NCBI GenBank assembly: GCA_017563195.1
Contig: JAFXDO010000065.1
Location: 1-50,664, forward strand
DNA length: 50,664 nt
From: Clostridia bacterium
GTDB lineage: Bacteria; Bacillota; Clostridia; Oscillospirales; CAG-382
Reading direction: 5' to 3'
Within the stretch, counting starts at the first letter, position 1; each line of letters begins with the position of its first letter. The notes under the pieces are model-generated. The model was given only the letters and a program-made list of their open reading frames with translations, was not told where the DNA came from and ran no database searches. The position numbers and the translations under genes are program-made. Below, piece by piece: positions 33,334 to 40,955 of the stretch.

Positions 33334-33610
33334 CCCCAAAAATTCGTTCCTCATTTTCGGGGACCCCACACTCGCGCGGCGAGGTTTTGTGAGTTTCGTT
33401 CGCTCGCGCCAAGTTTGTGCGCGCCCGTTGGGCTTGTCCAAACTTGCGAAACTCTAAGGTGTAAAAATCCACGCGCATGTCGCGGATTTTTACAAAAATG
33501 TTTATTGTATTTGCCATCTTATAAACCATCAACTTCGATGACGCGATGCTAATACAATGATCCCCACAAAACACACGGTTTTGCGGGGACCCGAGCTCGC
33601 GCGGCGAAGA
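33334..33610. repeat. GC-rich multi-hairpin intergenic element
   Basis: Within the 416-bp gap after queA: CCCC...GGGG hairpins at 33334-33362 and 33562-33588 (each with an A/T inner stem); a long stem of GAGTTTCG and CAAGTTTG against CAAACTTG-CGAAACTC (33391-33454); TGTAAAAATCC/GGATTTTTACA (33460-33494); and ATTGTATT/AATACAAT (33504-33558). The motif GGGGACCC followed by CTCGCGCGGCGA occurs twice, at 33359-33382 and 33585-33607, as a direct repeat at the two ends. No plausible protein. Unknown function. Confidence 0.6.
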
Positions 33611-33689
33611 TTTTTGCCAAATTATCGTCTTATTATCAATCAATGCAAGGGAGCCGACGCGGCTTCCTTGTTTATTTTCATATTCCCAC

Positions 33690-33718
33690 TTGAATGTTTA
33701 CGCCGAATGTGATAATAT
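33690..33718 (+). promoter_or_regulatory. Promoter of sufC-sufB
   Basis: TTGAAT, 17 bp, TAATAT, followed by AAAGGAG and the sufC start. Confidence 0.55.
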
Positions 33719-33749
33719 AAGTAAAGCTCACAAGGAAAGGAGCGAATCT

Positions 33750-34484
33750 ATGCTTAAAATAAACAACCTCTGCTTTTCTGCCGGCGAAGGCACGGAAAGA
33801 AAGGATATTCTTAAAAACATCAGTCTGGACATAAAGGACGGCACGTTTCTGGTACTGACCGGACCCAACGGCGGCGGCAAGACCTCGCTTGCAAAGGCGA
33901 TCTCGGGCATCGTTCAGCCCACGGGCGGCAGTATCGTATGGAACGGCACCGACGTCACCGATATGTCGATAACCGAGCGTGCGCACGCGGGAATCAGCTA
34001 CGGCTTCCAGCAGCCTCCGAGATTCACGGGTATGACCGTCAGGGCGCTTCTTCAGATCGCCGCAGGCGGCAGGACCCTTTCGCGAATCGACTGCTGTAAC
34101 TACCTGAACAAGGTCGGGCTTTGCGCCGCAGACTACGTTGACCGCGAGGTCGACACCTCGCTTTCGGGCGGTGAGGTCAAGCGAATCGAAATCGCGACCA
34201 TCCTCGCACGCGGAAGCGGACTTATGATATTCGACGAGCCTGAGGCGGGCATCGACCTTTGGTCCTTCGCGAAGCTTACCGAAACCTTCCGCGACCTTCA
34301 CAAGGAAAGCGACGCGACCATCATCATCATCTCGCATCAGGAGCGCATCATCTCTCTCGCAGATGAGATCTGCGTGCTCTCGAACGGCGAAATATCGCAA
34401 TACGGCAGCCGCGATGAAATTTTCCCCAAGCTTATCGCAGGCGAAATGAGCTACGGCTGTCAATATATGAGAAAGGGCGACTGA
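33750..34484 (+). CDS. sufC: Fe-S cluster assembly ATPase SufC
   Basis: ABC-type ATPase that drives iron-sulfur cluster building on its SufB/D partner. Seen: Walker A GPNGGGKT (38-45), the Q-loop SYGFQQPPRF, the signature LSGGEVKR, Walker B LMIFDEPEAGID and the switch histidine in IISHQ. 244 aa. The ATG at 33750 follows AAAGGAG; the longer reading upstream crosses the promoter and is rejected. One base separates its stop from sufB. Confidence 0.94.
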   Translation: MLKINNLCFSAGEGTERKDILKNISLDIKDGTFLVLTGPNGGGKTSLAKAISGIVQPTGGSIVWNGTDVTDMSITERAHAGISYGFQQPPRFTGMTVRALLQIAAGGRTLSRIDCCNYLNKVGLCAADYVDREVDTSLSGGEVKRIEIATILARGSGLMIFDEPEAGIDLWSFAKLTETFRDLHKESDATIIIISHQERIISLADEICVLSNGEISQYGSRDEIFPKLIAGEMSYGCQYMRKGD

Positions 34485-34485
34485 T

Positions 34486-35406
34486 ATGGAAAAACTCGAT
34501 CTTAACCTGCTTAAGGAAATCGCCCTTATGGACTCTATCCCCACGGGTGCCTACAATATCCGCAAGAACGGCGGCTCGGCGGGACGCTTCTCTACCGAAA
34601 GCATCCGCATCGAATCGAAAACCGACAAGCCGGGCATCGACATAAACATCAAAAGCGGCACCAAGGGCGAAACCGTGCACATCCCCGTTATCATCACCGA
34701 TACGGGCTATTCCGAAACGGTTTATAACGACTTCTTCATCGGCGACGATTGCGACGTGACCATTCTGGCGGGCTGCGGTATTCACAACTGCGGCGACGAG
34801 GCGTCGCGCCACGACGGCGTCCACACCTTCTACATCGGCAAAAATTCGATCGTGCGTTATACCGAGCGTCACTACGGCGAGGGCGAGGGCAACGGCGAGC
34901 GTATTATGAACCCCGAAACCGTCGTTTACGTCGGCGAGGGCTCGACGATACAGATGGACACGACCCAGATCCGCGGCGTCGACTCCACCGCGCGCAAAAC
35001 AAAGATCGTCGTAGGCAAGGACGGCTTTGCGATCATAAACGAAAAGCTCCTCACCCACGGCAACCAATACGCAGAATCGGATATGGATCTTATTCTCGAC
35101 GGCGAAAACGCAAACGGCAGAATCATTTCGCGCTCGGTCGGTCAGGACGACTCCAAGCAGCTCTTCCGCCCCTGCGTGACAGGCAAATCGAAATGCTTCG
35201 GTCACATCCGTTGCGATTCCATCCTTATGGACAAGGCGACCATCAGCTCTGTTCCCGCAGTTGCGGCTGAGCACCCCGAGGCAAACCTTATCCACGAGGC
35301 GGCTATCGGCAGGATCGCGGGTGACCAGCTCATCAAGCTTATGACCCTCGGCCTTACCGAGGAAGAAGCAGAGGAAAAGATCCTCGCAGGCTTCTTAGGC
35401 GAATAA
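34486..35406 (+). CDS. sufB: SufB/SufD-type scaffold protein (short form)
   Basis: Partner of SufC for Fe-S cluster assembly. Seen: a right-handed beta-helix core with SIVRYTERHYGEGEGNGE, GVDSTARKTKIVVG and SRSVGQDDSKQLFRPCV, and the C-terminal SufBD part with HEAAIGRIAGDQLIKLMTLG, EEAEEKILAGFL. It is 306 aa against about 470 for SufB of full SUF operons. Together with sufC it forms a two-gene minimal system like that called SMS (SmsC/SmsB). No sufS, sufU or sufD nearby. Cysteine supply must come from elsewhere (inference). Confidence 0.88.
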   Translation: MEKLDLNLLKEIALMDSIPTGAYNIRKNGGSAGRFSTESIRIESKTDKPGIDINIKSGTKGETVHIPVIITDTGYSETVYNDFFIGDDCDVTILAGCGIHNCGDEASRHDGVHTFYIGKNSIVRYTERHYGEGEGNGERIMNPETVVYVGEGSTIQMDTTQIRGVDSTARKTKIVVGKDGFAIINEKLLTHGNQYAESDMDLILDGENANGRIISRSVGQDDSKQLFRPCVTGKSKCFGHIRCDSILMDKATISSVPAVAAEHPEANLIHEAAIGRIAGDQLIKLMTLGLTEEEAEEKILAGFLGE

Positions 35407-35423
35407 CCTTTAATCGACATAAC

Positions 35424-35450
35424 AAAACCCTCCAACGTTGGAGGGTTTTT
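35424..35450. terminator. Bidirectional terminator of sufCB and the following minus-strand gene
   Basis: Perfect palindrome AACCCTCCAACGTTGGAGGG with A and T tracts on its two sides. Confidence 0.85.
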
Positions 35451-35461
35451 ATATTCGTCGG

Positions 35462-36025
35462 TTATTCCGCCAAGCCGAGCGCCTGCTCCATCGCGGCGGT
35501 TTTTTCGTTTGCCTCAACCAGCTTTTTCGTATGATCGACAGCGAATCGTTTCATCGCAGGCTTGGCTTTGCTCGCCTTCAAAAGCTCGATCACGTCCACG
35601 CAAGTGAAGCAGTTGCTTTCGCACATCCAGTACAGCACACAGTCAAGCGCCATTCCGCCGTCCTCGGTTTTCGACAGCTCATACATCTGGTAGAACGCCA
35701 AGGGCAGATGCGGCATAGTCATACGAAGGCTTCTGCCGTGCTTTCCGCGTATGCGCATGACCATACGAAAGGCTTCGTCGTCAACAGTGCTCGAGTCTGT
35801 AAATATCGCAAGCGCCCATCCCGCTAATTCCAAGCCAAGCTCCCTGCGCTCTGCAGTCAAAAGCAGCTTAAGAGTTTCGGCACTCAAACAACCCGTGTAA
35901 GGACAATCGCCGTCGCAAGCATCGATATCGGGATACTGCTCCATCACGTCGTTGATGAAATCAACGTATTTTTCATCCTGCTGAACCCTTGTGATCGCGT
36001 CCTTTAAAAAAACATTGATATCCAT
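35462..36025 (-). CDS. Conserved-looking protein of unknown function with Cys cluster
   Basis: 187 aa, not recognised. Seen: no signal peptide or membrane helix, a helical profile, an N-terminal cluster CDGDCPYTGC (about residues 37-46) that could bind a metal, and two further Cys pairs (CESNC, then FTC) near residues 133-140. GGAGAG precedes the ATG. Codon use matches the core genes to its left, so it belongs to the chromosome rather than the array to its right. It is convergent with sufB. No function is proposed. Confidence 0.7.
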   Translation of the reverse strand: MDINVFLKDAITRVQQDEKYVDFINDVMEQYPDIDACDGDCPYTGCLSAETLKLLLTAERRELGLELAGWALAIFTDSSTVDDEAFRMVMRIRGKHGRSLRMTMPHLPLAFYQMYELSKTEDGGMALDCVLYWMCESNCFTCVDVIELLKASKAKPAMKRFAVDHTKKLVEANEKTAAMEQALGLAE

Positions 36026-36324
36026 ATTGAAACTCTCCTGTTTATGTATTTTTGTGCTGATTTTCTGCCTAATCCGGTTTTACAACCGGCTTTGTAGCGT
36101 TCGGTTACTCAGCGTCGTTTATGAGAACTAACGAATTCTTATTCCCTTCACTATATAAATGTCGTTAACAGCAAAAACGTCTATAAAAAACTTTTGTTTT
36201 TTTTGAAATTTTTTTGATTTTTGATGTTTTTCGTCAAAATCCGCGGTTATGCGCACGCGAAATGAGTATCTTGATACCGTGAGACGATAACAAAAAGCCG
36301 CAAGAGCTTCTTTGCGCCACCGGG
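36026..36324. other. 300-bp non-coding gap
   Basis: AT-rich stretch with poly-T/poly-A runs around 36180-36235 and no credible reading frame. A weak stem (CGCAA/TTGCG) followed by GCTTTTTG on the minus strand near 36295-36325 could end the fliB-like transcript. Nothing else recognised. Confidence 0.5.
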
Positions 36325-37204
36325 TCACATACAATACGTCAGCGCCTCGGTGTTGTCGTCGGAATACTCAAGCTCCTCCGAAATAATACTCGCAAGCTCG
36401 GCGATCTCCTCAAGTGTACTTGCGCCCCGCGCGCAGATGAGCGACGCCAAAAGCCGTTCGCAAAACAGACAAAACGACAGTCGCGAGCGGAGGTCCTCGT
36501 CATCATACGCTTCGGTGCATTGACGGTAGATAAAATACGCCAACGCGCGCTCAAGATAGACGTCTGCACCCGCAGGTCGCTTTTTCGAGGAGTATTGGGC
36601 AAACAAAGCCCTGTGCGACGCTTCGAGATACTCCAGCGAGTCGAGCATATCGATCCAATCGGAGTCTTCACCCGCATCGATACCATACTTGCGGTATATG
36701 CGCTTCAGCCGCGCCTCATAATCGCAGGTCTTGTCACTTAATATGTCGAACGTCGCCTCACGCTCTGCGATTCCGTCGATGCAGGCGTCATCATCAACGT
36801 CGTCCGTCTCACCGACGACCTCCATATCGCTGTAATTCGGCGAGGATAGTATAAGTCTCGCCGCCTCACGGCAAGCCATACCAAGCCCGACCTCGGCGAC
36901 GCGAGTATGGTTGTAAAATCGCGGATGCTCGCGGCAGATGTTGCAAAGGTTCTCTTCCCCTGCGTTGAGTATTATCCTGCACAAGCCGCGCTCGTCAAGA
37001 TGAGGGCATCTTTCGCCCTCGCAAAGCACGAAGTGCGGAGTCCCCGACGTTGAGATGCTGTCCATTATGCTCGAGGCATAGCGTTTTGTACCTTGCAAGC
37101 GTGGCGCTGTCGATGTCAATTTCCCAGCCGATACAGCAGCTGTGCTCGCATCTGTCGGCGATGCATCTGAATTTTTTGTAATATTCGGGTGCGTAAAGCT
37201 TCAT
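36325..37204 (-). pseudogene. fliB: Flagellin lysine-N-methylase (FliB)-like gene, frameshifted
   Basis: FliB-type proteins methylate lysines, in motile species on flagellin, and carry cysteine clusters like YkgJ. Two frames make one gene. 37204-37085 gives MKLYAPEYYKKFRCIADRCE, SCCIGWEIDID and LARYK. From about 37080 the other frame continues with YASSIMDSISTSGTPHFVLC, CEGERCPHLDERGLCRI, LCNICREHPRFYN and GLGMACREA. The break is a shift of one base near 37078-37092. Both halves keep good family sequence, so the damage is recent or a sequencing error. No flagellar genes are present. It lies at the left border of the Rhs array. Confidence 0.8.
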
Positions 37205-37281
37205 AAACCCCTCAACCGCAATGCGTGATATATACCGACAACATTATATCATACAAGACGCCTCAATTTCAAGAGCATTCT

Positions 37282-37315
37282 CCCCTCGGCGACGAGCAAG
37301 CATAACGCCGAGGGG
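37282..37315. repeat. Junction palindrome, copy A (left boundary of the array)
   Basis: CCCCTCGGCG, loop ACGAGCAAGCATAA, CGCCGAGGGG: a perfect 10-bp stem. It is the leftmost of four related palindromes (also 40893, 42276, 48381) and sits between the last Rhs remnant and fliB. There is no T tract, so it is not an ordinary terminator. Confidence 0.8.
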
Positions 37316-37352
37316 CTTATTCGATTCTGAATCTTAACTTTATAGGAAATTT

Positions 37353-37700
37353 TTAGCTTTTGATAAAATATTCGTTTGGCACTTCATAAATGCAGCAAAC
37401 GTATAAATCTACATCACCATCGCCCACTAAACCTTTTTGTAAAAGCTCTATATAATGTTTTTTAAATGCAACAGCATCGTTATAATTATCAAATAAACCA
37501 TCGCCATTCAAGTTCTTGTGATGCTCCGTAAAGAACTCTGTATTTAATAAATCCCATATACTTTCATAACAGACTTGGTGTCGGAAAGCGAAATACTTTG
37601 CAGCTCGCGTCCGTTCCACGACAGATTCGTCGCGTTGTGCCACTTTAACGGGTTGCCTATTTCGTCGTAGTATAATCGGCAACAACGGTAGAGTGTTTTC
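37353..37700 (-). pseudogene. Fusion of an Rhs fragment and an immunity-like fragment
   Basis: About 37565-37690 reads in one frame as YD-repeat sequence (YDEIGNPLKWHN, LSWNGRELQSISL). It then shifts frame into a tail of about 70 residues (WDLLNTEFF, DGLFDNYNDAVAFKK, YVCCIYEVPNEYFIKS) that ends at 37353. The tail shares the pattern LNxxGLFxxxxxAxAF with the intact gene at 43116-43715, so it is probably the end of an immunity gene joined by deletion to a piece of rhs. The uninterrupted 110-codon frame across both is an artefact in its first half. Confidence 0.6.
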
Positions 37701-37704
37701 AAAT

Positions 37705-38127
37705 TCAGATCCGTTCCCACCGATATAGTATCTTGGAGAATCTGAAATATGTTATCATAAGCTTATCGTCGCTTTTCGGAGGTTCAACGCCGTGTTCTGT
37801 TTCCGATTTGTAGGTGACCGGAACCAGCAACACCAATTTCTTATTGCCGCCGAAATAAAAACGCCACTTGTCGCAATAAGTATTTTTAAAAAACTCCAAC
37901 TTGTCTGTACCACATTTGGATGAAAAATAAACGATTTGCTTAACCTTGCCCATAACAAGGTCTATGGGTAATAAAATGAGGCGGCTGCATAAATATAACC
38001 AAGTCGCGGCAGTTAGAACTTCCAAAAACACTACAAACCAGATTCTCGGATAGATAATAACCAAAGCTGTCTCAATCAAAACGCCACACAAAAGGAACAA
38101 CACTTGATCAATAAGATACTTTTTCAT
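37705..38127 (-). CDS. Putative membrane immunity protein
   Basis: 140 aa, not recognised. Seen: two membrane helices in the first 60 residues (LIDQVLFLLCGVLIETALVI and WFVVFLEVLTAATWLYL), then a soluble part with basic/aromatic strands (DKWRFYFGGNKKLVLLVPV). AGGAGG precedes the ATG, much better than chance. The gene follows an Rhs fragment on the same strand, the place where Rhs immunity genes lie; no intact toxin is left beside it. Immunity role is inference. Confidence 0.6.
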   Translation of the reverse strand: MKKYLIDQVLFLLCGVLIETALVIIYPRIWFVVFLEVLTAATWLYLCSRLILLPIDLVMGKVKQIVYFSSKCGTDKLEFFKNTYCDKWRFYFGGNKKLVLLVPVTYKSETEHGVEPPKSDDKLMITYFRFSKILYRWERI

Positions 38128-38217
38128 TTGGCCTCCTGTAATACCATAAGTAGTGTAGACGATACCGAGGGGTAGATACCCGAACGATAAATCAAAATCC
38201 GATTATCCGATTATCCA

Positions 38218-38350
38218 CTAGTTCAACGTTCGTCGATAAAGAGTCGCTATCAAATCCGCTTTGTCCGCATTAAGAAATCTTCCTACCGTCGGGTCGAAGC
38301 CAAGGTGCCGGATGTAGAAACGATATTGCCCCACGCGTCGTAGGTATGTT
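38218..38350 (-). pseudogene. Collapsed Rhs core fragment
   Basis: TYDAWGNIVSTSGTLAS in one frame runs into FDPTVGRFLNADKADLI in another, and the reading then stops after about nine unrelated residues. The core between 'GTLAS' and 'DPTVGRF' (about 35 residues in the rhs copy at 49.1-50.6 kb) is deleted. A remnant only. Confidence 0.75.
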
Positions 38351-38356
38351 TTCCCT

Positions 38357-39049
38357 CTAACTATTTCTTTTTTTCTCTTTCTCTCGTTTGGCTTTTAGGT
38401 TCTTTTTTCGGCTGATCTCGCGTTTTATTTCGCGCTGTCGCTTGCGTTTATATCTGCGCTTCAACACTAAGTTTACATTAGGTATACTATCCAGAGAACT
38501 AATAAAGAGAAAAACAGCGAGAACAAATAACACCAAAAGCACAACCGAGAATACAGTTACAGTATATCGGAAGCCGTCCTTGTTTCTTTCCGCAGTTTCT
38601 TCGATCGAAATATATTCTAATCCGGTTTCCGAATCATACATACCCGCAACGTAATTATACAATGGAGAGAAAAAGTTTCTTTGGGTATAATACACCGTCA
38701 ATTCTTTTCCTACAAAGCTTGTTTGAAATCCGCTGATTTCCGAATCCGGATGATCGAATAATCTTTTTGCTCCGGATTCGGTTATAGCAAATTCTTCTCC
38801 TTCCAAATGAAAAACATATCGAGTGTATCCGCCGGGTCTGAATCCTCGGTGGTTAACTGCGGTAATTTCAACGCATTCTCCGCTTATTTCACGCAGAATG
38901 TTCTCGTTTCCGTAATACCAGCGATTCAACATGCCTATAGCGCTAATGCCCAAAAACACGCAAACCACGGCAAACACACCGAAGATCCTTAGGGCAGATT
39001 TCCAAATGCTTTTTCTGACGAACTTTTCCAATTTGGATGATTCTTTCAT
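38357..39049 (-). CDS. Putative membrane immunity protein with basic tail
   Basis: 230 aa, not recognised. Seen: one helix near residues 20-42 (LRIFGVFAVVCVFLGISAIG), a soluble middle of about 120 residues, a second helix near 168-188 (VTVFSVVLLVLFVLAVFLF) and a strongly basic tail (KRRYKRKRQREIKREI...). This gives two cytoplasmic ends and one external domain. GGGGT precedes the ATG. It lies between Rhs fragments on the same strand. Immunity role is inference from position. Confidence 0.6.
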   Translation of the reverse strand: MKESSKLEKFVRKSIWKSALRIFGVFAVVCVFLGISAIGMLNRWYYGNENILREISGECVEITAVNHRGFRPGGYTRYVFHLEGEEFAITESGAKRLFDHPDSEISGFQTSFVGKELTVYYTQRNFFSPLYNYVAGMYDSETGLEYISIEETAERNKDGFRYTVTVFSVVLLVLFVLAVFLFISSLDSIPNVNLVLKRRYKRKRQREIKREISRKKNLKAKREKEKKRNS

Positions 39050-39173
39050 TGAAATATTATACCCCTCGTAACCTCGTTCACATATCGAGTTGTGCCACCA
39101 CCGAGTACCGATGTAGCGAGAGATTCCGGAAAGTCTCCGGGGACACGGCGTTTCACTTTGTTTGTGTATCTTT

Positions 39174-39385
39174 TTATAGTTTTGTTTGCTTCTTTTTTGA
39201 GATCTTATAGAAATAGTGCCGGTTATTGTAAATAAAGCCCCGAACGTTGCCGGATGCGTCGTAAAGGTAATACAGCGTATAAGGCGTGCTGCCCGTTACA
39301 GCTTCGGACAGAATCCTTGTGCCGTCAAGCACGTAGTTGTGGGTCGAGTCGCCGACGGTCTTGGTCACCGAGGTGTCTCACATCT
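39174..39385 (-). pseudogene. Rhs YD-repeat fragment
   Basis: Reads TKTVGDSTHNYVLDGTRILS, YTLYYLYDASGNVRGFIYNN, then breaks off into KISKKKQTKL and a stop. It matches the same segment of the Rhs gene at the right edge (YYLYDASGNVQGFIYNN). The rest of the core is missing. Confidence 0.8.
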
Positions 39386-39394
39386 TATGTGCAA

Positions 39395-39718
39395 TTACAA
39401 CTTCGAAAAAGAGCCATCATAACAATATGGACATCTATACAAATACGAAACCACTAGCATAACCGCGAACATACACAGCAAAACAATCAAAGTGTACACA
39501 AATCTTTTGTTGTTGCGGGCGGATTTTTTTAACAATAAGCCGGCAAACACCACACATATCAGAAAAAACACAAACAAATATAACGAGGTTGCTCCATCAT
39601 GTGTGCCATTCCAATGCTCAACATTTGTTATAAAGTAAATTGCATATATTGTTGAAAAAAGTAATGTTACTACAGAATGGAACATGGTGAATTTGAAAAA
39701 CATATAATCTTTCTTCAT
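39395..39718 (-). CDS. Small membrane protein, putative immunity
   Basis: 107 aa. Seen: three hydrophobic segments (VVTLLFSTIYAIYFI, SLYLFVFFLICVVFAGLLL, TLIVLLCMFAVMLVVSYLY) and a short tail with a CPYC pair. The ATG at 39718 is chosen because GGGAGAG lies eight bases upstream; an earlier in-frame start lacks a site. It is preceded by a decayed gene remnant. Not recognised by family. Confidence 0.6.
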   Translation of the reverse strand: MKKDYMFFKFTMFHSVVTLLFSTIYAIYFITNVEHWNGTHDGATSLYLFVFFLICVVFAGLLLKKSARNNKRFVYTLIVLLCMFAVMLVVSYLYRCPYCYDGSFSKL

Positions 39719-39738
39719 AACACTTCTCTCCCTAATAA

Positions 39739-39847
39739 TCATGGGAATATGGTAATGCCTGTTAAATTATGAACATATATATTTCCCATATCATAGTCGA
39801 AAAGTACCCACATGCCGTCAATTTTTTCATATGTTTGAACCTCCTGT
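39739..39847 (-). pseudogene. Remnant of a cassette gene
   Basis: Between two stops one frame reads about 35 protein-like residues (QEVQTYEKIDGMWVLFDYDM, then GNIYVHNLTG). An out-of-frame ATG with AGGAGG upstream gives only 22 codons. It looks like the tail of a toxin tip or immunity gene cut off by deletion. Confidence 0.4.
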
Positions 39848-39869
39848 CATAACCGAAAAGAAAGTCGTT

Positions 39870-40502
39870 TTACATTTGACCTGTACTTTCTTCGATTTTT
39901 GAAAAACGAAGAAATGCAAAAGCCAATGTTTCAAATACAGAAAACGCCAATAAAGCGAACGAAATCTTAAACACGTAAGATACAGTATTGTAATATCTTT
40001 GAACTATTACATAGCTCAACAATACCGCAATCAATACCAAAACACTGATTATGGCTTCTTTCGATGAATCACTTGTGTTTTTTCTATTTCCGACATTCAA
40101 ATATCTCAATGCAGGCTTTGACAAGCAGTAGGCGATTACAATCAATAACAAAGCGCACGACAATAGCATTATTTCCCAATGTGCGATTCTGCAAATAGCT
40201 TCTATCGGCTGTTTTGCACCCGCTTGCACACTCTGACCTACAATCAACGCATAAGTCAGATCCAATGCGGCAAACGACATCGTATGGAAAAACAGAGAGT
40301 AAAAATATACCGTATATTTCGCGTTCACGATACTCATAACAGCACTTGTAAGCATCAACAAATATGACGCCGCAAAAATGATGCAGGTCCAACGGAAAGG
40401 CGAATACTTTAATGCAACACTAACACTTGAAATCAAGGCAAAGCCCAAAAACAACGAGCTTGCCATATATGCAATTTTTGTTTTCCTTATATGAGCAAAC
40501 AT
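39870..40502 (-). CDS. Multi-spanning membrane protein, putative immunity to the adjacent tip
   Basis: 210 aa with about six membrane helices (for example SSLFLGFALISSVSVAL, WTCIIFAASYLLMLTSAV, IMLLSCALLLIVIAYCL, AIISVLVLIAVLLSYVIV). TAGGAGG, of which TAG is the stop codon of the upstream toxin-like tip, is its ribosome binding site, so the two are tightly coupled. A membrane immunity protein facing a hydrophobic tip suggests a membrane-acting toxin pair (inference). Confidence 0.65.
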   Translation of the reverse strand: MFAHIRKTKIAYMASSLFLGFALISSVSVALKYSPFRWTCIIFAASYLLMLTSAVMSIVNAKYTVYFYSLFFHTMSFAALDLTYALIVGQSVQAGAKQPIEAICRIAHWEIMLLSCALLLIVIAYCLSKPALRYLNVGNRKNTSDSSKEAIISVLVLIAVLLSYVIVQRYYNTVSYVFKISFALLAFSVFETLAFAFLRFSKIEESTGQM

Positions 40503-40511
40503 AACAACCTC

Positions 40512-40884
40512 CTAACCCTTATACCATGATTTAATAGTATCTCTTATTCCAAAGCCCTTGTCAAGTTCGGACGTAACTATAGTCGCAAGAATTCCAACTG
40601 CAACAGCACCTAAAGGATTAACCACGCAAGATGCCGCAAACATCCCTATAGCAATCTGCGAACCGGATACTGCAATATCTGTAGCAGCATCATATACTAT
40701 TTTGTCTACACTCGCTCCGTTTTGTATATTTTGTTGTATGCCATTACCAACATCAATTATTACGATAGTAGCTCCGGCTGCTCAACGCGTCGTAAGAATA
40801 CCGAACAACGTAGTTGCCCGAGCCGTTATACGCGGTGAGCATATCGCCCCACGTTGTGTTGCCATAGGTATACGCCGTAACGGT
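40512..40884 (-). pseudogene. Rhs fragment joined to a hydrophobic toxin-like tip
   Basis: Starts TVTAYTYGNTTWGDMLTAYN right after a stop, continues to SYDA, then the frame changes near 40785. The other frame runs about 88 codons to 40512: VIIDVGNGIQQNIQNGASVD, VYDAATDIAVSGSQIAIGMF, VVNPLGAVAVGILATIVTSE, and ends RDTIKSWYKG. The tip is rich in Gly, Ala, Val and Ile, like tails of some Rhs or LXG toxins. The usual core (RYYDPTVGRF) is absent. Copy B of the junction palindrome lies just upstream. Confidence 0.65.
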
Positions 40885-40891
40885 TCATCGT

Positions 40892-40927
40892 CCCCCTCGG
40901 CGATGAGCAAGCATAACGCCTAAGGGG
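40892..40927. repeat. Junction palindrome, copy B
   Basis: CCCCTCGGCG, loop ATGAGCAAGCATAA, CGCCTAAGGGG (two mismatches in the right arm). Flanked on the Rhs side by ACGCCGTAACGGTTCATCGT, shared with copies C and D. Confidence 0.8.
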
Positions 40928-40955
40928 ATTGGATTGTCTTTGTTGGCGTAGAAGT

